This document shows, one piece after another, positions 43,183 to 54,442 of a stretch of 64,000 bases of DNA. The position numbers were made by a program, and so were the translations under genes. This stretch comes from Crotalaria pallida (lineage: Eukaryota > Streptophyta > Magnoliopsida > Fabales > Fabaceae): the NCBI GenBank assembly GCA_037953625.1, contig CM075651.1, positions 149,002,001 to 149,066,000 of the forward strand. Reading direction: 5' to 3'. Within the stretch, counting starts at the first letter, position 1. Each line of letters opens with the position of its first letter. The notes under the pieces were generated by a model. The model searched no databases and was not told where the DNA came from. It saw nothing but the letters and a program-made list of their open reading frames with translations.

Positions 43183-44430
43183 TGATAAGTGCCAATTTTT
43201 AGTGTTGATGCATGGGAATTTTGGCATTTATTGTGCTTATTGTGTGAAAATATTATTGAAACTCTCCAATTTGTGAATATATTGTCCTCATGTGTAAATA
43301 TTATAGTTTGTGTGAGTTGATGTGTTTTAATCCCAAATTTTTATCCATTTCAGGAAATTTGATAAGATTTAGGAAGTGGAGAAGGGCAAAAGAGTAAAAT
43401 GTCAGAAAAGGGCAACACCGTGGATTCTGATGAAGCTGGAGGGCAAAATTGGAAGAAAACGAGCAGCTTTCAGATGCAGGACACTCGCTCGAGCGAGCCT
43501 TTCTCGCTTGAGCGAGACACTGAAGCCCAAACCTCTAACTTACTGAAGCATTTTCGCTTGAGCGAATGATTTTCGCTCGAGCGAAAATGTGTCATCTGCA
43601 CTTCATAAATTAGGTTTTATGATATGTAAAAAGGGGGGAGAAGAGGTATAGAGAGAGAGGTTGTGACCCATGACTTTAAGAGAGAGAAACAGTGAGGAAA
43701 ACACTTCTTCCCATCATTTTCACAAGGATCTCATGTGTTCTTTCATGATTATGTATAGCATGGGTGGCTAATCTCCTCATTTGGGATTGAATCCACCATC
43801 AAACTCATGGATTTGGTGATGTAATTGTATTTTCTATTCATCTATGTAGTTGTTGGTAGCTTTACTCTATGCTTAATGTATGTGATTATTTGATCAATAG
43901 TTGCATAATTTTGATTCTCAACTCTGACTGGAAAGTATTGTTTTGATTCTGAAATGGGTAAAGTTACTTGATATGTTGTTACTTTAGGAATAGATGACAG
44001 GGTATCAATTGCTTATGAATGCTTGATCCTAGAGCTGGGTGTTCTTCTAAATATTCAAGGAATTGATATTTACCTTAGTATTTTATTCTCAAGGAATTGG
44101 TTTAAATGACTTTTGTGCATTGCATCAATGACAATATAGATGAATAGTTATACAGGTCACCAAAATACCTACGAGTGCGATAGGGAAGGTTCAATCTCAG
44201 CTTCTCTACCGGTTTATTCTCAGTTTTATTGTCATTTTCACTTTTAGTTATTTTATTGCTTTCACAAATGTACACATTCACCCAACAAACACAAACTCAA
44301 TATTTTGTACATATGCTTAACAAGGCTAATTAGTAAAGGATAAATAGGAATAGCCATCCTCCCTGTGGTTCGATACTCACTTTCTCTATCTACAAGGTGT
44401 TTGCCTCGGAGTTTAATCAGGGCGGCATCA
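43183..44430 (+). repeat. 3' LTR of the gypsy element
   Basis: 1248 bp, TGATAAGTGCC...GGCGGCATCA, collinear with the 5' LTR with about 19 base differences and a roughly 10-bp deletion near 44070. The four palindromes are kept at about 43485-43584, one with a changed flank (GAGCGAATG for GAGCGAGTG). Confidence 0.92.
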
Positions 44431-44492
44431 CACATGTGATATAAATTAGGGGATTATTGTTTACTATAGAGTGTCGCCATGCTTGTTTACCC

Positions 44493-44600
44493 GCTTTCCT
44501 ATTTTCGTATTTTTGTCCTAACGAATATATTTTTTTTTTGGTCCATGCTTTCCTATTTTCGTATTTTTGTCCTAACGAATATATTTTTTTTTTGGTCCAT
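44493..44600. repeat. 54-bp tandem duplication beside a SINE
   Basis: The unit GCTTTCCTATTTTCGTATTT...TTTGGTCCAT starts at 44493 and again at 44547, virtually identical. The second copy runs into the SINE tail (TTTTTTTTTTGGTCCATGATC), so the first copy includes the last bases of a SINE tail, implying duplication after SINE insertion. Confidence 0.75.
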
Positions 44601-44778
44601 GATCGGAGTGTCCACCGCCGACCGCAGTGACTAATCTCCTCGCTGGCTTGTAGGCACCTCTAATGGGTGGGACAACTGGCCCCAAGATTTAACGCTGCAG
44701 CATGCACAAGGCAGGATTCAAACACCTGACCTTGCTTAAGCGTGGATCAATCCCTACCACTGAACCACACGCTCGGGG
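44587..44778 (-). mobile_element. tRNA-derived SINE (192 bp, minus strand)
   Basis: Read on the minus strand it opens CCCCGAGCGTGTGGTTCAGT with an A box (GTGGTTCAGTGGTAGGG) and, 34 bp on, a B box (GTGTTTGAATCC), then a unique body and the tail GGTCCAAAAAAAAAA. Perfect 20-bp duplications TTTGTCCTAACGAATATATT lie at 44566-44585 and 44779-44798. A and B boxes are the internal RNA polymerase III promoter; mobilisation needs a LINE. The head resembles tRNA, but it is not a tRNA gene. Confidence 0.88.
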
Positions 44779-44798
44779 TTTGTCCTAACGAATATATT

Positions 44799-45824
44799 TG
44801 TATGTGTAGTTATAATTATTAACATTTTTTCTACTTTGAATGTAATTTCACTTTGAAACAACCCCATAAAAAAAATTGGGTGATAACAACAATCATTGAG
44901 GAAAGCATAAAAATATAAAACAGGAAACTTAATGTTATAGATTAAAAATATTGATATTGGTAATGCACCTTGTAAGACAATCCTTATACAGAAGAAGTAA
45001 TGAGACATGAGAAGAGGGAGAGAAAAACAAAAATCAAAACACCCTTGTAATAAGTTGTGAAGAATAATGATTTGTTAAGTAGTCATTCATGCAGTTGTGA
45101 TTAATCTTGGTTTGTTGGTTTTCTTTTTCCTCAAAGAAATTTACATTTGAGTTTGAGCGGTTTTCATTCCGTGTGAATGATATATACAGTTATAACCGTT
45201 AACATGGTAAAAGACATGATATATTATGTAGCAATTCGTGTTTTTGTATAGTTATTCTTTTGTTAGTAACTGCTACACAATTACAAAAGATGGAGGGCGA
45301 GTACACAACAAACCGTAGAGTACAACATTTTAAATAGCCATAATAATTAAAAAAAATTCTCATTAAAACCCCATTTCTGTTTGTTGAATCCACCACCATC
45401 AACTTCAAAAAAGACATCGATATTGATAGGTATGAACTCATTTCATATGGCATGCCATTTTGATGGCAGAGGCATTTTATTAACCATTTTTATCTCACCA
45501 ACTTGGTTAATACAGAAACATACTCAAACGATGGCATTTTTTACTGTATCGACTCATGAGTCATATACGGTAGGTCTTATTAAAAAATAGAAAAAAAAGA
45601 GAAGTGTTAAAGAAATAAAATAAAAATAAGAGATAAGAGGTTTTATAAATTTTGAAAAAAAAAAGCTCCTGGTTGGTTTCAAAACCGTGGTAGGTTACCT
45701 CACTTTTTTTTGTTTTTTTGTTTTTTCCAGTTTCCCAATTGCTATTCTGTTAGCTTTCAAAATAATTAGGTTACAAATAAGAAAACAAAAGTGCAAACTA
45801 AAATTGGCTTATGAACGTGTGGTG

Positions 45825-45826
<2 letters not shown>
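44799..45826. other. Intergenic stretch without a supported gene
   Basis: AT-rich. Small frames (minus 44754-45008 and 45199-45453, plus 45381-45590) have no recognised domain or splice context. No repeat with clear ends. Confidence 0.45.

Positions 45827-45879
<53 letters not shown>
45827..45879. repeat. (AT)n microsatellite, about 26 units
   Basis: An uninterrupted AT/TA run of about 53 bp; likely length-variable. Confidence 0.95.
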
Positions 45880-45882
<3 letters not shown>

Positions 45883-46684
45883 TAAGGACTGGTGTGCCGT
45901 CAAATATTGTAATACCTCCATTGATGAAACCCAAACTAAAATCACACAAACAATGATTATATTGAGTTTTAAATCAAATTCTATTGGAAAAAAAACCTAC
46001 AAATTAAATTAAAATAAAAAGAATTCTTGAAACTCAAATTAAAAGTGTACAAACAATGAATATTGTAGGATGTAAAGCAAATTTTCGAAGAAATAAACAA
46101 ATTACAACATAAAGCAATAAAAAATGTTTATACATGAGAGTAGGAAGAAAATAAGAGAAGGGATTGCAATTAAGAAGAAGAAGATGCACAACGTACGGTC
46201 AATACCAAGTAAAATCACCAAAGTGCTTAGATCGATCTAATTTGTCTTCAATGAGTGGGTGAAAATCTTTTTCACTTTACATGAATGTTGCAGAAAATTT
46301 AAAAAGTGAGAGAAGGAAGCATGGAGAATTGAGAATGAGGAAACACACTTATTGTTGCGCTTTGTTAAATATGGTTTTACAAATACGGTTTTCTAAATCT
46401 CCTACTTTCAACACATTTTAAATAATTTTTTATTTGAAAAAATTAATTCAGACGTGATGGATTAAATGTAATTGGTAGTTACAAAATTAAAGGGAGGAAG
46501 TGAACACCAAAAAAGCCTCTGGCTTTATTAATAATTATAGATATCCTCACTTAATAGATATTATGGGATTGAGACAAATTTGGCTAAACATAGATGTAGT
46601 CAATTGTTTGTGTTGATGATAGACTCCATAGTCACAATGATGTGGTGGTGGGAATTAGTTTGTCGCTCCCACAATGTTCGCCAA
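45880..46684. other. Intergenic stretch
   Basis: No gene is seen. Purine-rich and AT-rich tracts only; nothing recognised up to the LTR copy. Confidence 0.4.
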
Positions 46685-47128
46685 TGTTGCGGAGTGTTAT
46701 CTCACATGTGCCGGCAAGCCGGTTTTGTTGATGTACGACGATGATAATAGGTTCTTAGTTAAAGAACTCCGCCACCGAGTCGAGATACTTGGGATGATGT
46801 GTGTGCCGTGTGATATGAGAGAATTGGGAAAGTTCAGTTCATACATTGGCCACTACCTTATTTATAGGGTGAAGGATATGAGACATTAATACCTTTCATG
46901 AATGGGCTTGATGGGCAATGATGAGGCATTAAGGCGGCAAGTGTAACAGCTCCATGATGAATGCCATCATGAGCACCAATAATAACTAACCATTACAACG
47001 GTCACGTATTGATTAGCTATTGATGCCGGATTCCTGGTATATTGGATTGATGCTTGTTGGTTTGTGATACCTACACTTATTGGTCTGTGGTACGGGTTCT
47101 TATTGGTTCGTGGAACTGGTCCATAACA
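46685..47128 (+). mobile_element. LTR copy (444 bp) of the TGTTGTGGGG family
   Basis: It runs TGTTGCGGAGTGTTATCTCA to CTGGTCCATAACA and aligns end to end with 24406-24852 (shared ATGTGCCGGCAAGCC, TTGATGTACGACGATGATAA, GGTGAAGGATATGAGACATT). Flanking 5-mers (GCCAA, CAACC) do not match. No internal retroelement DNA is recognised on either side. Confidence 0.65.
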
Positions 47129-47379
47129 CAACCAACTAATAAACAAGATTTAAAACGGAGAGCTTTACATAAAAATCTAACAGGAGTCTTTGTAAAACGC
47201 TTCACCTCAAACTCTTAAAAAAAGATTAATTTTATGCCGAAGTGAGGGGGAACACCATTGCAGTGACTTGTTGCACGAACACAATAAAACAGAACATAAT
47301 ATTTCATTCTACACTCTTTGGTTTCACTCTTTTTCGGTGGAACCAAAATATCTCACTTTTTAATTTTCACATATTGGGC

Positions 47380-47895
47380 AAGAAAGATGAGAGGTTGAAG
47401 ATGATCATGTGGATTGAGGATGAGAGGTTATGGTGATGAATGTGAGTAGTGATAATTGACTAAATATTACTGCTTCCGTCCCTATATATAAGACCCCCTT
47501 TAAGACTTTTATTTTATCCCTATTTATAAGATCTTATATCAATTTTCAATGACAATTAATTACTTTTTTTTTTCCACAAACACTTTTATTATATTTATTT
47601 AACACTTTTTAAATTCTCAATACTATTAATAAGGGTAGTTTTGAGAATACTTATCAAATGTTCATATTTTCAATACCATTGACTAAATTAACCAACTTTC
47701 TTAATGGGCGTGAAATATGCCAAAAAGGCCTTATATATAAAGGCGGAGGTAATAAATTTTTAGGATTATGGGTGTGAGTATTATATATATGAGTGTAAGT
47801 AGTAATATAAGTGTAATATTGATAAGTATAAAATATTATAAAAACTGGATATAAATAATAATAAAACGGATGTTAATACATCTACCAACATTTTT
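47380..47895 (-). repeat. Dispersed repeat R, copy 2, split by a MITE
   Basis: Reverse complement of the copy at 23979-24250 (GATGAGAGGTTATGGTGATG ... GTGAGTAGTGATAATTGAC, then after the MITE ATGGGTGTGAGTATTATATA ... GTAATATTGATAAGTATAAA). The break lies exactly at the TA duplication of the MITE 47470-47749. Confidence 0.55.
47470..47749. mobile_element. Stowaway-like MITE (ATATAAGACC family)
   Basis: Ends CTGCTTCCGTCCCTATATAT and CTTATATATAAAGGCGGAGG flanked by TA. The interior shows TATCAATTTTCAATGACAAT and CTAAATTAACCAACTTTCTT, as in 2101 and 9296. Non-coding. Confidence 0.8.
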
Positions 47896-48189
47896 CTATT
47901 AAAAAATTACTAGGATTTGTCCGATGAATTAGGAGAATTTAAAATATTTAATATTATAACAAAAAAGTATATACAAAAACAATGTTATTATGTGAGAAAT
48001 GATATAGTAATGACACCAAAGATTGACTTAGAGAAGAAGTGAGCAAATAATGAAGAATGAACATAAACACACAATAACATATTGAAGTCATCAAACTATG
48101 TCTTAGGTTCCTCCAACTCAAAACAAGGGAGATTCTACAATGCTCATTAATGAGTTTTAATTTGTTAGTGCTGCAGTAAAAAGTAAAAC

Positions 48190-51100
48190 TTGGACACGGT
48201 AAAAAAATTTTTTACCTCATTATACCTGCACAACCGGTACATAGAAATTGCAAAGAGGTCCCTCTTCATTTCAGCATCCACACGAAAATTGAATTTAGAT
48301 CTGTTCCCCAAACCCAGCGTTCTTCTTCTCTCCCTTCCCCAAACTCAGTGCGACTCTCGTTTTCCTCCGTTCTTCTTCCCTCCACCGTCGTCTTCCCTCC
48401 GTTCTTCTTCTTCTTCTTCGTTTCACAGCCGCCGCCTCTCCGGTTCGTCTCCTCTCTGCCACCGCAGTTCTTCTTCGCTTCGTTCGTCTTCTCCGGTTCG
48501 TTCATCCTCTCTGCCGCAGTTCGCTTCGCTTTGACGTCTTCTCCACCGCAGTTCGCTTCAACCTCAATTTCGCTTCGACCTCAATCGCAGAAGAAGAAGC
48601 CGCAGCCGCACACTCAGTAACCGTTTTAGGGTTTTTAGCTTTCTCACTCTCTCATTGATCTGTGAAGTAGTCCAGAGAACCCGACAATCCCACCAAGTGT
48701 GAGTTTCTTTTTCTCTTTAATTTGTTTAATTATTAACTATTATTTGATCTATTCTTTGAAATTATGTAGTGTAGATTTCGATTTATCATTTTTTTTTAAA
48801 TTCATAATGGTTATTATGCGATGTTTAAGATTTACTAGTTATTGCATTTTACATTGTTAGCGGAAGATGAAGAAATAAGCTAAAATTTAATTAGTTCTTT
48901 GGTAGAGTATATTTATCAGCTTCTCATATAATCAGTTTTGTACTTTGTAGAGTCACTTTTTTTAAGCTTATACAAATGGCCATTATCGGATCAAACAGCT
49001 GATGCTCCCTTATTATTGGAGTCATATCTGTTTTTTTATGTGACTTGGGGCTTTTTCTGTTCCATACTAAATGTTTTATTAATTCTCTTGTTTGCAACCT
49101 TTTTCTGTGACTCAAGGCTTTCTATTTATTAATTATTTACAAATTTTCCTGGAGGTGATATATTCAGGCTTTCCATGACAACTTGCTTTCCTGATATCAT
49201 AATCTTGCACACAAAATACTTAAAAGAGGTTTTTTAGTAACCAACTAACCATGAACACATATTCAGGGTTTTTTTTAACTTATTAAAAATGTAATCTTTA
49301 TGGGAGGTGATGTATCTAGTTTTTCCATAAATTGCTTTCCTGAAGATCCTAAACATGTGTCCATAACCATGAGCACCCAATAAAAAAACTCTGCTCAACA
49401 ATGGTAACGCATGTTATACTTTTTATTTATAAATTATTATTCATATTACATTTTCAATGGACAAGATCATCACAGGCACACTCAGGCATGTTATATGTAG
49501 ATTACAAGCTTGTGCAAGTATTTGTGTTATCTGCATTTGTTTTGTGTGAATTGACTTTTTTCAAAAATTCTTTGATCTTTTTTTTTTTGAAATCATGTAG
49601 TGTAGATTATAATTTTGCTTTTTGCCTTCATTTTTATGCGGTTCATCCTAAAGGCTTCACTGGCTCACCTATTGGTTTGACCCGTTGATTGGTAGGATGA
49701 TGAATTGATGATGATGATGCTTAAATCAAGGCAAATGTTGCACAGGGAATAGGTATACTGCATTGATATCTCAGGAAACTTGGCTCAGAAGGTGTTATCA
49801 CTTTCCTTTGCCTTTTTGTTTAGCGATGTGGATTTGTAGCTTTTGGGTGATGCTTAGTTATTCCCTTCAAATTTATGGTTACTTAGTTAATGGATAGTTA
49901 GTGTCATTATTTATCTGGTACATGATTAAAGTCCTTTATTTTTTATCACAATGAATTTGTTATTTATCACAATAAGCTAAATTTAGTTCTTTGAGAGACT
50001 ATATTTATCAGCTTCCCATATAATCAGTTTGTAGAGTCACTTTTTTTTAAAGTTGGAACCCTCACTCACGACGGCTCACTCCCCAGTGCTCACCTCTAAA
50101 GTTCTATTGCGCCATCCAAACAAGTATGTATACAGAAACATGACTACAGTCAAGTTTTCTCTACATGTTATATTTTTTTTAATAGAAAAGGATTATTAAT
50201 TTTCTTGCTCCATGGTTGTTGGCTTCACTACAGTTGCCATCAGCTTATGGTTCACAACATGCTAGATATTTCATTTGACTGAATCGAAGGGCTTGTCACC
50301 TTATTTATCTCCCTTGATTCGAAGAGGTAGTGATTAGCCTATTTTACTTTTTCCATGCTCATAATGATGCATGAGAAGTCATTGTTCAATACTGTATTTA
50401 ATTTTAATTATGTTTAGATGTAACCTATTTTATTTTTTTAGATTAATTATGTTTAACATTATTCATACTGTATTTAAGAACAAAAAAGAGAGGGCACAAT
50501 CATGTATTTATTACCTTAAAGGTGACTTTACATGTTTTATTGCTCTTGGAAGCAGATTTCTTAAGAGTGGGGCACTGGGGCAATCATGTATTTATTAGCA
50601 TGAGTTGAGTATGAGTTGAGTGTGTATGCCCTTCAACAACCTTAAATGTTGTTCCTTATCTCCTAATTCATGCATAATCTCTTGCTTCATACTAATTCTC
50701 TCCTTCTCAAGCATATCAATTCTCATATGCAACTTTCGAAACTCAGCTTGAGCTTTGCAACTCACATCCAACCTTTCTTTTTTCTGCCAATTGATGTTCT
50801 CTATATTCTACCATTTCCTCAAACTTTGATAATTGTCATGTACATTGATAATTGTATTAAATGTATGTGGTGTGCAATTCAAACTGGGAGCAAGGAATGT
50901 GGATATTATGTCATGATACATATGCTTACCATTGTCACTACAAAAATTAAGGATAGATGGAATGAGGTAATTGAATATGACTATGTATATTGAGTATATA
51001 TGGAACGAAGTAATGAGATATATTATATATATTATTTGTTTAATTTATATTAATGATTTTTCATTTTATTATATTTCAGGCATTTTTGCACAATCCGCCA

Positions 51101-51190
51101 AGTCCGCTACCAAAAGAAGCTATTGATACCATTCAGAAGCGTTGGGCATCCTTTATACTTAAACTAGATAGCAATCAATGACATTTAGTT
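48190..51190 (+). other. Possible degenerate transcription unit
   Basis: A CT-rich, GC-richer block (48260-48660) looks like a plant 5' leader and ends near a GTGAGTTTCT donor-like site at about 48700. About 2.4 kb of T-rich intron-like DNA follows. A final exon-like segment after TATATTTCAG (51078) reads AFLHNPPSPLPKEAIDTIQK then RWASFILKLDSNQ and stops at 51179-51181. No homologue is recognised and no internal exons are convincing. A 75-bp phrase (CATATAATCAGTTTTGTACT / CATATAATCAGTTTGTAGAG) is repeated at 48893 and 49985. It could be an unknown gene, a pseudogene or transposon cargo. Confidence 0.25.
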
Positions 51191-51299
51191 AGTAAATAAT
51201 CCTATTATTGATAGGAATTTATTGTGTTTTATATTGACAAATCTTGCACTGAAAATATATCTATCTAAATTACGTTTTTCCTGTTTTCGTGTTCTATTT

Positions 51300-51435
51300 A
51301 TTACTCCCTCCACTCCTATTTATAGAGGTAATTTAGATAAATAAAACACAATAAATAATTATATAATTAAGTTTTTCTGTTTTGGTGTTTTTTTCTTATT
51401 TATTACTCCCTCCGCTCCTATTTATCTAAATTACT
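51300..51435. repeat. Broken MITE ends
   Basis: Two same-direction starts, CTCCCTCCACTCCTATTTAT (51304) and CTCCCTCCGCTCCTATTTAT (51409), lack complementary partners, so these are MITE fragments next to the satellite. Confidence 0.5.
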
Positions 51436-52375
51436 CCAACGTACTTCAAGGCACAAAAGAACATCTTCATGTGTTTAACTTTAGGCACATACTTCAAAGA
51501 GTTGAAGTACGTTTTTCTCATACATACGTCTCAACCATGAAAATAAGACATACTTTCGATTCCTAAAGTATGTCAAATACATTTCATTTACTTTACCTCC
51601 AAGAAGTATTATAAAAAAGAAATGATTACTTCAACGCCCTCAAGTACGTCTTAATGTGGTTTTTTTTTCAGCTATTCATGGTGTGGCCAATAAAATAACA
51701 AGTACTTCAACGCCCTGAACTTTGTGCAATAAACTACCACGTGCTTCAGGGTCTTGTGGTATGTAAACAAGGAACAAGTACCTCAACGCAAGCCCTTGTA
51801 TGCAAACAAAAAACAATGTACTTCAAGGAACACAAGTACGTGTTTATCTGTTGATTTTTTGCCACATACTTCAAACAGTTTAAGTACGTTTTTTTTACAT
51901 AGACACCTCTGACCATTGAAAATAGGACGTACTTTAGGCTCCTGAAGTATGCCAAATACATTTTATTTACTTCACGTCCAAGAAGTACTAGAAAAAATAA
52001 AGGATTACTTCAAGGTCCTGAAGTACTTCTTTATGTGGTTTTTTTCAGCTCTTTATGGTTTGCCCAATAAAATAACACGTACTTCATCGCCCTCAAGTTA
52101 GTGCAATAAAATAACATGTACTTCAGGCTCTTGTCGTATGTAAACACGCAACAACTACCTCATCAAGGCAAGACCCTTGTATGTAACCAAAAACCAAATA
52201 CTTCAAGGCCCAACGCTACGTCTTTATGTGTTTATTTTTTTTTTGTACATACTTCACATAATTGAGGTAGTTTTTTTAAATACATACTTCTGCCCGATGA
52301 AAATAACATGTACTTCATGACCCTGATATATGTGAAATAAATACCATGTACTTCGCGACCATGACAAAAGAAATA
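51436..52375. repeat. Satellite-like tandem array, about 380-bp unit, about 2.5 copies
   Basis: The phrase ACATACTTCAAAGAGTTGAA recurs with changes at 51487, 51864 and 52247, spacing 377 and 383 bp. Within each unit GTACTTCA and its complement TGAAGTAC appear every 25-60 bp, often facing each other round a short centre (GTACTTCAAGG...CTGAAGTAC). The 71-codon minus frame at 51746 crosses the array and is not a gene. The array stops at a telomere-like run. Confidence 0.75.
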
Positions 52376-52382
52376 TATGAGG

Positions 52383-52411
52383 GTTTAGGGTTAGGGTTAG
52401 GGTTAGGTTTT
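52383..52411. repeat. Interstitial telomere-like run
   Basis: GGGTTTAGGGTTAGGGTTAG then GGTTAGG: one TTTAGGG (plant type) followed by three TTAGGG units, directly after the satellite. A shorter run TTTAGGGTTTAGGGTTAAC lies at 53718. Confidence 0.85.
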
Positions 52412-53380
52412 AAAAATAAATATGTTGAGGGCACACTAACACAACCAAGTACGGGCCAAGATGGTCAGCAATTAATTTCAGTCGTCAGATTGTTTCTTAT
52501 CAATGGTTTTGCTTTCTAACTTCCAACTCACCAGGATCACTGGCATGGCTGGGTCATACACTGAAACAATCTCACATATTCATCAGAGTTAATCAATGGC
52601 CCTAAATAATCCCTCCTAACTTACACAAGGATTGCTGACGAGGCAATGATAATAAAATTACTAATTTCTTTAATACATTCCTTTTATCATATCACTAATA
52701 ATAATATTCGTAATATTTTCAAAAATATTTTACATCACCCAAAATAACAACTATTATTTATTTTTTAAGCATTTTTATGTTTAAACTTTTTTTCCCATGA
52801 CCACTACTTTTTTATTTTCCAAATTATATTAATATTTTCTCTTCACCATTACTCCATTCAATAACAATTTACTTATTTCTCACAAAAATTTTTGATTACT
52901 TTAATTACTTCATATTTCACTTTATATTTACATATATTTCACTTTATATTGACCCCTAAAAATAAATACTTACCTATATTTTGTCTTTAATAAATTTCAA
53001 TAAATATTAACTATTTTTTAATTAGAGGACTTCTACTATTTTTAAAATATTTATGTCAATTTATCATTGTATTTCTTTTAACACTAAAAAAAATTACGAT
53101 TACTTCATTATAACATGTCTACAATTGCAGATGTTTTCCATCAGGTTTTAACGCCCAAAAAATGTGGCCCTTCTCATTAAATTAACACAATTATGTTTCT
53201 GTTATGCTTACCAATTATGTGGTCCTTTAAGTAAGACTTAATCGATACTACTCCATAATTCTCGACAACAAATAAACACTCCTATTGAAAATTATAAAGT
53301 ACACTTACACTAAAGAGAAAAAAATTTACTTAGATGAGACTAACATAAAGGACCAGATGAATATCACTTATAAAAATCAC
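52412..53380. other. AT-rich intergenic stretch
   Basis: No gene. Several A/T-rich phrases (TATTTCACTTTATATTTACA, repeated twice at 52908 and 52928) but no bounded element. Confidence 0.4.
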
Positions 53381-53695
53381 TCCCTTTGATCCTTACTACT
53401 ACAGGCTATCATTTTCGTAGATTATACGAAAAAAAAAACCAATTTAACACTTATTAACGACTTTAATTCATTTCATTATACATTTTATAAAATAAACTTA
53501 TAGATGAGTAGAGATATTTTACGAAATATGCATTGGGAATGAAAAACAATTAATCAAGATCACATATTTTTAGTAGTGTTTTATGAAAGTACCATTGCAA
53601 ATGAAATAAAATTTAAGAAAGTTGATTAATTTATCATATATTTTAAACCAAAATAAATATATTTTCCCCTTATATTTCAATTCGGATTAAGTACA
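53381..53695. mobile_element. Eroded MITE (CGAATTATAAGC family)
   Basis: Starts CTCCCTTTGATCCTTACTAC and ends with a decayed TTTCAATTCGGATTAAG; between, TTTTAAACCAAAATAAATAT and AATGAAATAAAATTTAAGAA match the 3620 copy. Non-coding. Confidence 0.55.
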
Positions 53696-53849
53696 ATGAA
53701 ATTATTCTACGTTTACGATTTAGGGTTTAGGGTTAACAAGTTTGTAAGAAAAAATTAACGGTTTAAAAAATTTCAGAGTCATTTAAATTTGTGCATTTGC
53801 ATCTGCACCCTTAAACCAATATAGGGCACCATTTTGGTAGAATTGGTGT

Positions 53850-54105
53850 CCATTTTTATAAGTCGTTTTAGAATATCTAGGTAATATTAAAGATTTTATT
53901 CCAAATACACCCTTCATAATTACATAGGGGTGATATGATAATAATTACAATAGAGAAAGAAATGAATAGAGTTGTAAAGTTTTAAATAGGGGTAACTTTG
54001 GAATGACAACATATTTTTTGATAAATTTGAGTAATAATTATATTTTTAATCTGCGTGAATTAAATAAAGGTGACACATATTTAAGAAATTAAGAAGGGAG
54101 TAAAT
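53850..54105. mobile_element. Eroded MITE ending GAAGGGAG
   Basis: TTTTATAAGTCGTTTTAGAA on the left and ATATTTAAGAAATTAAGAAG then GGAG on the right, with an interior AATAGGGGTAACTTTGGAAT tract like other MITEs here. The left end is lost. Confidence 0.45.
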
Positions 54106-54442
54106 TGCAAAATATGCGAATAAAAAATTAAAAAAGCCAACAGACCGCCTCTTACAAGTACTATGGGTAACCAATACCCTTTCTAGACCCATCACTCAAT
54201 TTAAAATGGCCAAGATTTCACACTAACTACACACGTAGTGCACCATAGTACTTCCATCCGCAAAACCCAATAACCTCCCACTGCGCATGCAAACTAATGC
54301 GCGTGTTAGAACTTCCCTCAAAACAAAACAAAAATCAACAAATAAATAGCAACATTCTCTAGTGAATAGTGTTTATATGCAAACACACATAACCCGATAC
54401 TAAATAAATAGTCCTCCTTATTCTTTCTTTATTAATTTATTA

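Larger units (their letters stand above)
27010..44430 (+). mobile_element. Athila/Cyclops-type Ty3/gypsy LTR retrotransposon (17.4 kb with insertion)
   Basis: Two LTRs (27010-28267 and 43183-44430) begin TGATAAGTGCC and end GGCGGCATCA; the whole is flanked by the perfect 5-bp duplication CACAT (27005-27009, 44431-44435). In order it has a tRNA-Asp-type primer site, gag, protease, RT, RNase H, integrase, an extra ORF and a polypurine tract. This order and the primer site are typical of the Athila lineage (Cyclops in pea, Calypso in soybean). About 19 substitutions and one roughly 10-bp indel separate the LTRs by eye (about 1.5%), so insertion is recent. gag is broken by stops, a frameshift and a nested CACTA; pol downstream is open. 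Without that 5.1-kb insert the element is about 12.3 kb. Confidence 0.93.

Noticed and set aside
44587..44778. tRNA gene on the minus strand
   Set aside because: A and B boxes are present but no cloverleaf can be closed, and the insert has an A-rich tail and 20-bp duplications, so it is a SINE.
48190..48620. Overlapping 114- and 90-codon frames as secreted or Ser-rich proteins
   Set aside because: Low-complexity CT-rich DNA gives such frames by chance; no splice-supported continuation found.
51436..52375. CRISPR array
   Set aside because: Repeats are long, diverged and contiguous without uniform spacers; plant nuclear DNA.
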